Origin: Arenicola marina
Lineage: Eukaryota; Annelida; Polychaeta; Arenicolidae
DNA: 64,000 bases
Direction of reading: 5' to 3'
NCBI GenBank assembly: GCA_964019135.1
Contig: OZ025248.1
Coordinates: 48,105,670 to 48,169,669 of the forward strand
The notes under the pieces were generated by a model. The model searched no databases, was not told the DNA's origin, and was given only the letters and a program-made list of their open reading frames with translations. Positions 12,226 to 23,300 of the stretch are shown here, piece after piece; the stretch's first letter is position 1; each line of letters starts with the position of its first letter. The position numbers and the translations under genes are program-made.

Positions 12226-12369
12226 TTAGGAGTACCTCACCACATGAGGGTCATGTGAAAGCTGACCAATCGTCATTTCGCGCACTGTGCCTGAGATCTC
12301 ACAGGCGAATTCTCGCAATGTCAGCCATGCTTGCTCCATCTGTTCCGGAGTTGGTTGTCGTCGTTGCAT
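12226..12369 (-). other. Small open frame of 47 codons, unknown
   Basis: A start at 12369 (MQRRQPTPEQMEQAW) runs to TAA at 12226-12228. The residues look protein-like, but no family is recognised and no splice partner is visible. It may be a remnant of a transposon gene or chance. Confidence 0.2.
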
Positions 12370-12515
12370 AATTCTTTATTTGCTTCTACACGGCAGTACA
12401 GGTCTCGTTTACTTATTGATGAAATAAATTAATTACTTAGAAATCAGACTTAGGCATTTACGGGGCTGTGATTATTGTGATCGGGCGTGTAGGCAAAATA
12501 CCCGTCCAGACATGC

Positions 12516-12722
12516 TTGGAGATGCAATGGGAGATTGAAGGAAGAGTGGAGCCATGTCTCCGGGGGTAACCCCCTACTCTTTACGAAGAAAGAAATGGGA
12601 TCTTTATTCTGCGACTACACAGACATGGCCACAGCAGGGCTCGAACTACCGACCCACGTGCCGTTAGGCTCTCAGGTGACCAGAACACTCAATGCGAGCG
12701 CTCTAGCCTACTGAGGCACCAG
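12516..12722 (-). mobile_element. tRNA-derived SINE (family A), second copy
   Basis: It matches the 21541-21805 copy in inverted orientation. Shared blocks include the head around GGCTAGAGCGCTCGCATTGA (minus), CTGAGAGCCTAACGGCACGT, the B box GGTAGTTCGAGCC, and CCATGTCTCCGGGGG (plus). Confidence 0.7.
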
Positions 12723-14277
12723 CGTGATGCGCAATCGTTCTAAGATCACGTGTTTGTGTTGGTCCCCAAAAGACCTAAACCGCAAATAGAACTGTACATA
12801 AACATTGTACATAGGGTGCGTTCGATTAAGCGCCATCTCTGGTTCTAGAACTAGAGCCGCCAGTTCTACGCGTTCGACTTGACACTTCGGAACCGGTTCT
12901 CAGTCATATATGGGTCGCAATTCACGGTTACTTAGTATTGAAATTCTCAGTTCACGAGTAATGAAAATGCTTAATCTCGACTGTCGGCTAATGTCTCATT
13001 CGCAGTTCACGAAGAATGATTTTCCTCATTGCCAGTTCACGATGAAATGAAAAGCCCGTTCCCGCGGATCGGATATCCAAATTTTGTAATAATTTTTTTA
13101 TCCATTTAGTAATTGGAATATCGGATTCATTTCATAACCCAATTACTGGAGGGGGTGGGGGTGGGGGGGGGGGGGCACTGATTGCCGGAATGTCAGGCTC
13201 TTTTAGACGGGGTGTCAATTAAATAAATGACATTTTTACAAGTTTCGATGCATGTGGAAGTATAATTTCTTCATATATTCCGGCATTGTTCACTTTATTT
13301 TGTGATTGAGTAGGATGATGAATATCTCTTAAGTATTTGCATGTTCAAATAGAAAGGGAGACAACGGTTCAATCGAGGGCCCCACGGGGTGGTGAAGAGG
13401 GGATCTGTCGGTTGGTGTGCCACATTCTCCACGAATTTTAAAGTTATTTCAACAAAATGTAAACAAACAATCTGGTGGGGCCGCCAGAACAAATCTTCCG
13501 ATTATTCACTGAAGCACACTTGGAATCAAGGAATTTCCTTCAAAAACTGATCATCGTCGGGAGAAGCTCTTTTTTTTAGAACAATAGTGGTTATTTCCAT
13601 CACGAAATGCACAATTAAACAAGTTGCCTCCATCGGGATTTAAACGCACAAACCTGCCGATGTGTGATACTTTGGTGCGCCTAACAATTATTGGGGGCGT
13701 TTGAGCCTGCTTCTGAACTCGCGAAACCGTTCCCGCCAAAATTACATCTTCTCTCCTGTGTGCAGGCATTATAACAAAATGAATGTTCACATTTACTTTT
13801 TGTTGAAATGGTAACGTTAACGATGTCTCATTAGATAATTATTCAACCAAGGCCGCCATATTACATGTATTATAACAAAATGGATGTTCACATGACGCAG
13901 TGGGTCAGAAAATGCAGCCTAGATGGCGCCACCGCACGGCGTTTGCGACATTTGCCCAAATGGTTATATTCTAATATTAATCTCCTGGGTTTGCCTAAAT
14001 GGTTTTATTCCCACATTTATTAAGTTATAGTGCCCAAGTATTTAAGAAGTAATATTCTGAGTGAATGTCATAGCTGCCAAACTGAATATTAAAACTGGTG
14101 ACTGGTGAGGGGCGGGGGGTGGTGTCATAGAGAAACACCCACGTGCTATGGCGCCTAGATTCTGCATGTTCCTTATAGGGCTCTACAGTTCTCGCGGGTT
14201 CTATTTCCGGTTTAGGTCTTTTGGGGACCAACAAAAAAACACGTGCTCTTAGAACGAGTGCGCATCCCGCTGGTACC
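12722..14277. mobile_element. DNA-transposon-like element with long terminal inverted repeats
   Basis: Left arm 12722-12800 and right arm about 14165-14277 are inverted copies about 80 bases long and roughly 85 percent alike. Shared pieces are GATGCGCA, CGTTCTAAGA, CACGTGTTT and GTTGGTCCCCAAAAGACC. No transposase frame is visible between the arms. The pair TATAACAAAATG.ATGTTCACAT occurs twice inside (13770 and 13870). Confidence 0.6.
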
Positions 14278-15459
14278 TTGCTGCAACTGCGTGACGCGCA
14301 CTCATTGTAGTCAACGTTTAATGTTGGGAACCAGCCACTTGCGCGGTTTGTGCGTAAAGAATCGAGTGGGTGTGAAACTATATTTTGTTTGCTTTGGTCC
14401 AGGCATTGTTAAATATAAAATCATAATATAGTTAAAGATAACATATTTATCTCTCCATAATGCATGTGGTCCGTTCGATGAGACTGTTGGACGCGTTGTA
14501 TTTTCAGCCAAATCATCGATGTTTACAGTTCTACGACAAACGGAGCACCATTGGCCTCACCTGCTGTCCATATAAGGAGCGTTCTTACGTAACCATAGAT
14601 ACCGCGCGCAGACACGCGCGTCATGTATATTGCGTCATACGACATGGAAAACCCCGCGCAGCATTTCAAATCGCCTGACACTGACAGTCACTCATGAGAT
14701 AACCGCATTCTGGTTTATCAACTGCCTAACCGCTCATACAGTACATAAATCTACTCGGATGGTTATAATTCGGATATGCACAGAACTTCAGTGGTTAGTT
14801 GTGCTTCCAAGGACAGCTTTAGCCGATCTTGTGTGTGAGGCGAGTGAAGGCAACAACCGGAAGGTAGGCAGCACCTGCAGGCCGTTGATGCTAGGCATTG
14901 ACGCAGAGCATAGGTATCCCCGTCTCGTGGGGTCTCGATAAGATCCCGAAGTGACTGTACAGCCCCATTGGGCTTGAACTCAACGACAAGTGCTCAATCA
15001 TGACTATAAGTACACCCCCTCCACAACAGATGGTTATGTACAGCGTTAAAGCTCACCTGTCAATCCCAAACATAAACCAGCCGGACCCCAATTTTGCTGA
15101 TTAATGCAGTTTTTATTGATGTAGAATAATGAAGGTGTCTTGTTATAGAAAGACTTTCTGATTTGTCTATATTCAATAGACAAAGCGAACTTCAAAATAA
15201 ACAAGAACGCTTTAAAGCTTATAATGGTGCCGAAAAGTGGTAAATTAACGATGCCTTCGAGTAGTGATAAGGGGACACACAACTTCCGAGCTGTGTCGCC
15301 TCACGCCGACCACCCTTAGCAAGACCAGTAATTATAATAAGTAATTTCAATATGTTTATTTAACCCGTTATACGCATGTAATTTGCACGAGTGTCGTAGA
15401 CGTCATACAGGTTTCTCGTTACTCTAATCGCAGGCGCGAGGCAGAACGAGCACTTCGTT
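14278..15459. other. Gene-free stretch downstream of the LIM gene
   Basis: AT-rich unique sequence with no supported gene, RNA or repeat. A second AATAAA on minus lies at 15355-15360. Confidence 0.6.
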
Positions 15460-17247
15460 GATGACAAACACCAGGAACAAGGGAACTTCGAATTCTGTTA
15501 CAATTTATTTCAACCAAAATCTCTAATTGAAGATCAACCGTGGAAGATCGTCCCTTTAACAATTTAGAAAAAAACATCAGTATTCATATTAGAAACAAAT
15601 GCATTATAGGAGACACGTATCAAACTCTGTATGGTGTACCTCATCTGCACCTTGAATAAGCTGTAATCCATTACCAAGCCTTGTATCACATTATCCATGT
15701 CGCAGTGTATATGATATGACGAGCGAGATGGCATCCTCTCTTCAACAAGCCATTAACAGTTGCATAGGTTGTATGTTATACTAACGTCTTCAGCATATAA
15801 TGATATATATTTTGGTATATAATATCTAAATTTCATAGCTCCAAGATGAAGAGGAGTAAGTAAAAATTGTCAGAAAGCTTGTACTACTGTCAGCGAATGA
15901 ATACACAGAACACGTTTAGCAGACCCACACGGTGCGCTCAGCACAACGGACGTATGTACATCCCCATCCGTCTCCGCTGATAGACAATAGAGGTGTCAAC
16001 ATACAAGGAACATACCCAGGGCGGAGATCATTCACACACGGCACCAGATCACGCTTTGGACATGCGAATCTCTATAGCCGTGTTTCTCTCGTGGGCTTCA
16101 GCACCATGGCGTTCAGTTGCGCAGGTTACCTTTTGCGTTCATTGTACACAAAAACATTTTCCTTAGTTTAACACGGGCTTCAGCGCGGACATGGAGTAGG
16201 GCGGGGTGGGGAAAACACATCCTGGGTTGGCTGGCGATGGGGAAAGCCGTCCGAGCGGAACGATTCTACCTTCAAAATGGGGCTCCCGTAAACTTGGCAA
16301 AGTCAAATCCGCTGAGTCCATACAGCCCTTTAAAATGGAGCACCAGCAGTTAAAGCTTGGTCAAATCTATCGGGTACCCACTACTTGTCCTTCACTGCAA
16401 AGACTCGCTACCTGTTGTCCTTATCTCATGGTACAAAATCTACTTACAATAATATCCCTTTTATAAACATATATTGCAAAATGTATATACACTCAGCTGC
16501 TATGCTTATTTCTTCAAGAAGGTCGACGTCGTTTTTTAGTGTTTAGTTTATACGATTATGTATGCATATTTATAGATTGCGGGATGCTTATTTAAAAACT
16601 GCTTGTATTTGTAAGGACACCATGTTCCCACCTCCATGACCGGTATGAGTCAACAAACTTGCTCTGTCACATTTGTTCTCTATTGATCAGAATGACTTCC
16701 GTTCAGCACTCAGGGAACACTACTGCAGATAAATAGGAGGAGGAAACTAAGTTATCCCGCAAACAAAAAGATGACTACAGGTTAAAAAGCGTAACATTAA
16801 AATAGCACCTATCTCTTGCATATATGTACGACTAAGACGGGAAAAGACCCTATTCACGTGTACATTTACAATAAGTAACAAGACAAGTCCCTATGTAACA
16901 ATAGCTTCTACCGCTGAACATATCCCGGTTTCACCTTTTCTAAAAACCGTTGCGGCGCACAAGAAGCCAACAACGACATCGCGAATTTCATCTTCTTCAC
17001 TGCGTTTCGCTTAAATATTGAATAGCATTCCATTTCTTATCTACTGTATTTTTTTTTTTTGCCTTTTTGCTTGTTACCAGCAATTAACTAAGAGAGGCCA
17101 TCATCAGATGTGATGCTGAAACAAGCGCGATGTTACATTTTCAAGCCCTCTCGGTGGCAATCCCGGTCACGCGCACCAAACATATTTTGTACGCTTGTGT
17201 GCTTCACTGTGCGGGATGCCGTCTTGGTCACGACCCCGTCGTCGGCT
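15460..17247 (-). other. Lmpt: Probable 3' UTR of the LIM gene
   Basis: No coding region is seen here. From the TAA at 17248 the first AATAAA on the minus strand is at 15504-15509, about 1.74 kb downstream. The stretch is AT-rich and free of obvious repeats, apart from a T-run near 17048-17061 on the plus strand. Confidence 0.4.
15504..15509 (-). terminator. Candidate polyadenylation signal AATAAA
   Basis: The minus-strand AATAAA is followed after about 20-40 bases by a T/G-rich stretch (TTGTTCCTGGTGTTTGTC), which fits a downstream element. A second AATAAA lies at 15355-15360. Confidence 0.4.
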
Positions 17248-17396
17248 TTACGCACGGCCGCAATCCGGGCACAGGATGTCGGCGCCGTCAGTGAGGAAGC
17301 CACGGCCCACCAGGGTGACGTTACACTTGTAGCACACGAAGCAGTCGCTGTGCCAGTGACGTTCCTCGAACGAGATGAACTTGGTGCCGCCCAGCC
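17248..17396 (-). CDS. Lmpt: LIM gene exon 7: second finger of LIM6 and stop
   Basis: This is the terminal coding exon. The acceptor is GTCTTGTTTTGCAG|GGCTGG, phase 1, completing a split Gly codon. It encodes LGGTKFISFEERHWHSDC, FVCYKC, LVGRGFL and ILCPDCGRA, then TAA at 17250-17248. This is the canonical C-terminal LIM of FHL/Limpet proteins, which typically end within a few residues of the last CPDC. Confidence 0.95.
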
Positions 17397-20300
17397 CTGC
17401 AAAACAAGACATCCACGACACGTTGATATCTAAGCGGAGACACATATTAAGTGGTAAGTCTACGTGACTGTCCGTGCGCCACTCCGATGCATCCTCACGT
17501 GTTCTGTTCGCGTTCGCACAGCGGATTGCTACAGGGTCACTGGGGAACCTACTTATTCCGTTGGGTTATCCGTAAGGTCAGCATTTGATACATTGATTGT
17601 GATAATGTCTATGTTCGTCAAAGGCAACTAACTCAGGTCCAAAAGGAGTCAGAAGAGGGCATATCTCTCCTCTATCCTTGAACTGCCCTCCCCTTGGGAG
17701 TTTAGTTTCAGAGCCACCAATCGACTGTTTGATACCATGCACGTTAACGACATGTAGTGCTTACCAGTGATGAGCTGGGTGCAGTGACAGCGACAGCTAG
17801 AGCTTACCAGTGATTGGCTTGGCGCAGTGACAGCGACAGCTAGTGCTTACCAGTGATGAGCTGGGTGCAGTGACAGCGACAGCTAGTGCTTATCAGTGAT
17901 GAGATTGGTACAGCGACAGCGACAGCTAGTGTTAACCAGTGATGAGCTGGGTGCAGTGACAGCGACAGCTAGTGCTTATCAGTGATGAGATTGGTACAGC
18001 GACAGCGACAGCTAGTGTTAACCAGTGATGGGATTGGTGCAGTGACAGCGACAGCTAGTGCTTATCAGTGATGGGCTTGGTGCAGTGACAGCGACAGCTA
18101 ATGCTTACCAGTGATGGGCTTGGTACAGCGACAGCGACAGCTAGTGTTAACCAGTGATGGGATTGGTGCAGTGACAGCGACAGCTAGTGCTTACCAGTGA
18201 TGGGCTTGGTGCAGTGACAGCGACAGCTAGTGCTTACCAGTGATGGGCTTGGTGCAGTGACAGCGACAGCTAGTGCTTACCAGTGATGGGCTTGGTACAG
18301 CGACAGCAACAGCTAGTGCTTACCAGTGATGGGCTTGGTGCAGCGACAGCGACAGCTAGTGCTTACCAGTGATGGGCTTGGTGCAGTGACAGCGACAGCT
18401 AGTGCTTACCAGTGATGGGCTTGGGGCAGCGACAGCAACAGCTAGTGCTTACCAGTGATGGGCTTGGTACAGCGACAGCGACAGCTAGTGCTTACCAGTG
18501 ATGGGCTTGGTACAGCGACAGCGACAGCTAGTGTTAATCAGTGATGGGCTTGGTGCAGCGACAGCGACAGCTAGTGTTAATCAGTGATGGGCTTGGTACA
18601 GCGACAGCTAGTGCTTACCAGTGATGGGCTTGGTGCAGCGACAGCTAGTGCTTACCAGTGATGGGCTTGGTGCAGTGACAGCGACAGCTAGTGCTTACCA
18701 GTGATGGGCTTGGTACAGCGACAGCGACAGCTAGTGCTTACCAGTGATGGGCTTGGTGCAGCGACAGCGACAGCTAGTGCTTACCAGTGATGGGCTTGGT
18801 ACAGTGACAGCGACAGCTAGTGCTTACCAGTGATGGGCTTGGTACAGCGACAGCGACAGCTAGTGCTTACCAGTGATGGGCTTGGTGCAGCGACAGCGAC
18901 AGCTAGTGTTAATCAGTGATGGGCTTGGTGCAGCGACAGCGACAGCTAGTGCTTACCAGTGATGGGCTTGGTACAGCGACAGCTAGTGCTTACCAGTGAT
19001 GGGCTTGGTACAGCGACAGCGACAGCTAGTGCTTACCAGTGATGGGCTTGGTGCAGCGACAGCGACAGCTAGTGTTAATCAGTGATGGGCTTGGTGCAGT
19101 GACAGCGACAGCTAGTGCTTACCAGTGATGGGCTTGGTACAGCGACAGCGACAGCTAGTGCTTACCAGTGATGGGCTTGGTGCAGCGACAGCGACAGCTA
19201 GTGTTAATCAGTGATGGGCTTGGTGCAGTGACAGCAACAGCTAGTGCTTACCAGTGATGGGCTTGGTACAGCGACAGCGACAGCTAGTGCTTACCAGTGA
19301 TGGGCTTGGTGCAGCGACAGCGACAGCTAGTGTTAATCAGTGATGGGCTTGGTGCAGTGACAGCGACAGCTAGTGCTTACCAGTGATGGGATTGGTGCAG
19401 TGACAGCGACAGCTAGTGCTTACCAGTGATGGGCTTGGTACAGCGACAGCGACAGCTAGTGTTAATCAGTGATGGGCTTGGTACAGCGACAGCAACAGCT
19501 AGTGCTTACCAGTGATGGGCTTGGTGCAGTGACAGCGACAGCTAGTGTTAATCAGTGATGGGCTTGGTGCAGCGACAGCGACAGCTAGTGCTTACCAGTG
19601 ATGGGCTTGGGGCAGCGACAGCAACAGCTAGTGCTTACCAGTGATGGGCTTGGGGCAGCGACAGCAACAGCTAGTGCTTACCAGTGATGGGCTTGGTACA
19701 GCGACAGCGACAGTTAGTGCTTACCAGTGATGGGCTTACCAGTGATGGGCTTGGTACAGCGACAGCGACAGCTAGTGCTTACCAGTGATGGGCTTGGTAC
19801 AGCGACAGCGACAGCTAGTGCTTACCAGTGATGGGCTTACCAGTGATGGGCTTGGTGCAGCGACAGCGACAGCTAGTGCTTACCAGTGATGGGCTTGGTA
19901 CAGCGACAGCGACAGCTAGTGCTTACCAGTGATGGGCTTGGTACAGCGACAGCGACAGCTAGTGCTTACCAGTGATGGGCTTGGTGCAGTGACAGCGACA
20001 GCTAGTGCTTACCAGTGATGGGCTTGGTGCAGTGACAGCGACAGCTAGTGCTTACCAGTGATGGGCTTGGTGCAGTGACAGCGACAGCTAGTGCTTACCA
20101 GTGATGGGCTTGGTACAGCGACAGCGACAGTTAGTGCTTACCAGTGATGGGCTTACCAGTGATGGGCTTGGTACAGCGACAGCGACAGCTAGTGCTTACC
20201 AGTGATGGGCTTGGTACAGCGACAGCGACAGCTAGTGCTTACCAGTGATGGGCTTACCAGTGATGGGCTTGGTGCAGTGACAGCGACAGCTAGTGCTTAC

Positions 20301-23300
20301 CAGTGATGGGCTTGGTTCAGTGACAGCGACAGCTAGTGCTTACCAGTGATGGGCTTGGTGCAGTGACAGCGACAGCTAGTGCTTACCAGTGATGGGCTTG
20401 GTGCAGTGACAGCGACAGCTAGTGCTTACCAGTGATGGGCTTGGTGCAGTGACAGCGACAGCTAGTGCTTACCAGTGATGGGCTTGGTGCAGTGACAGCG
20501 ACAGCTAGTGCTTACCAGTGATGGGCTTGGTGCAGTGACAGCGACAGCTAGTGCTTACCAGTGATGGGCTTGGTGCAGTGACAGCGACAGCTAGTGCTTA
20601 CCAGTGATGGGCTTGGTACAGCGACAGCAACAGCTAGTGCTTACCAGTGATGGGCTTGGTACAGCGACAGCACTTCTTGGCGAAGAGGTCCCCGAAGCAC
20701 TCGGCGCAGTAAGGCTTGTCCTCGCGGGAGGTGAACTTGTCACCGGCCAGCACCTTGCTGCAGTTGGTGCAGGTGAAGCAGTCACGGTGCCAGGGGGTCC
20801 CCTTGTAGGTGATGCCTCCCTTGTTGATCACCTGCTCCGACACAGGACAAGCGAAACACCCGTTAACCGCCATATATTAAAGGCATAATTGATTCAACCA
20901 AAATCACATGACTCAGGTAGCTTTGCAAGTCAACACATACATACAGTGACATTTTGAAGCACGATGATAATATTATTTCATAATGACGCACGCGGACACT
21001 ATTATCTCGGCATCTCGTTCGATCCTTGACATAAATAGTACCCCTGTTTACCCCTGCATTAGACCCGTTTATGTTGTCAAATCCGGTCATTACAACTCGG
21101 ACTAAGATTGAAACACAATCATAAGGTGCTAAAGCACCACACCGCCACACGGTTCAAACTGATTTGTTGGCAACACGCCCGAAAACGTTAAGCATGTTTA
21201 CAAGCCCATTTCATCCTCAAGCCATCTCGAGTACTAGGCATAGCACAATCCACAAATCATCCCCGATATAGTATAGTACACGTGTATTAACATTTAACTT
21301 CCCAGTCGTCAGTACATTTCATTTGGCGGTCGTGTATAGCTCCATGCCTACCAACACGTGGCTACCGGAAAATAACGCACGAAAAACGCGTTAATGCCAT
21401 TCATATTACTATTATTATAGGCAATTATCTAATAATTCTACAATGAACTTGACCACGCATAAACTTATAACTGCCTCCTCCGTGCTAAAATGTACTAATC
21501 CGTCATGGCCCGAGACAAACGTTGCAATAACGGAACAGGGGGTCGGCCCGGCAGCTCAGTGGGTTAGAGCGCTAGAGCATTGAGTGCTCTGGCCACCTGA
21601 GAGCCTAACGGCACGTGGATCGCTGGTTCGAGGGCCGCTGTGGCCATGTCTGTGTGGTCGCAGGATAAAGATCCCATGTCTTTCTTCGTTAGGAGTAGGA
21701 GGTTATCCCCGGGGACATGGTTCCACTCTCCCTTCCTTCTCCCATGGACGCGATATGACCAAAAGTGGTTAAAGCGTCCTGAATAATCAACCAACCAATA
21801 ACGGAACAGACGAGATTTATACATTGAGATATAAATGGAGCGGTCACTGACCCCGTTGCACTTCATGCAGCGCTGGGCATACTGCTCCTCGTAGCAGGGC
21901 ACGCAGACCACCTCCTGGTCACGTGGGATAAAGCTCTTGTTGCCGATTGGCTGCGTGCACACTTTGCAGCAGAAGCACTGCTCATGCCACTGCTTTCCCT
22001 TGTACTCGTACTTCTTCATGCCTGCAACGGCACAAGTATCATATATTAGTCTCTATGCCTACACTCCAGATAATTGGAACGCCGTTTTTAATCTATGTCA
22101 TACAATATTGTTTAAAGTTTAATTAACGCTAGCTTAATTCATGGGAACGCAACTTATAATTACAATGAACGTCTTCATTAACAAAGACGCACGATGGTTC
22201 ATGTTAGTCTTCTTTGCTTGTTTGACCAAAAGAAGATGAACAACAGGATTCCCCACACGCAGCAGCCGCTGCAGTCCGCTGCAGTCCGCTGCAGTCCGCT
22301 GCGATCCGCTGCAGTCCGCTGCCGCCTTTAAAACCTAAGCAAGGAACAGACAAAAAACGAACCGGCACGGAAGATGTTGCCACATCCATCGCAGCGAGCA
22401 GCGAAGTTGTTGTCATGGCAGTCAGCGCAATACAGCTTCTCGTTCTTGGAAGCAAAGGGCTGGTCCACCAGAGAGTTCTGGCAGTCGGAGCACTTGAAGC
22501 ACTTCTCGTGCCAGTGCTTCTCCTTGTAGGAGAGATCCTGTGGAATGTGCACAAAAAGAACAGACTGTGAATAGACAACTTAATTTACTTGAAAGGTTTG
22601 GGAATAGCTTTGGGCGAAAAAAGTTGAAAAAGACTGAAGGATACGTCGCGCCACACTGTCTCCCTCCTTCGTGGTCACTTCAAGGTTAAATAGTCCCTCT
22701 TAAGCCAACCAACCACCTGAGAAACTGGAAGCTCCAAACTCATTATCACTCCCGCAGAGAGAAGCAGAAGATAGGACCCCATTCCACATCAACTACGTTA
22801 ACGTGCATCAGTTTTATCTCCAATAAGGCTTGCACGTATTGGTATTGGTACTTATTGGTTTTGATATATCTTGCATGCCTACTATTATTGATGACTTCAG
22901 TCAATATGGGCAAGTTAAAACTGCCCATACAACATATAATATATTCTCGGAGACTTATTGGACATATTGTCTCATTTGAGTATTCTTAAAAAGTTAACAA
23001 TGTAACACATTTTGGATTCAATGATCCCCCTTTACACACTACATATCCCTATTGCACACTACATATTTCTATTTACGTAAAAAGGACCAGATGACATGCT
23101 TAACATTTACACTGTTTTGCGTTTGGGAAATATGCTTTATGAGCAACTTTAAGTAAATCACAGGGCCATGGGATCCAAGTATGTATGTGCGAGATGCAAT
23201 TGTACGGGCGCCCTACCTTGGAGTCAGTGCCTATGGGAGTCTTGCACTCTTCGCAGCAGTTGGCGAAGAGGTTTTCATAGCACTTGATGCAGTAGGGGTG

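Noticed and set aside
21564..22019. Extension of exon 5 past its donor into a longer protein
   Set aside because: The extra residues come from intron sequence and a SINE; the FHL alignment continues only by splicing to exon 6.
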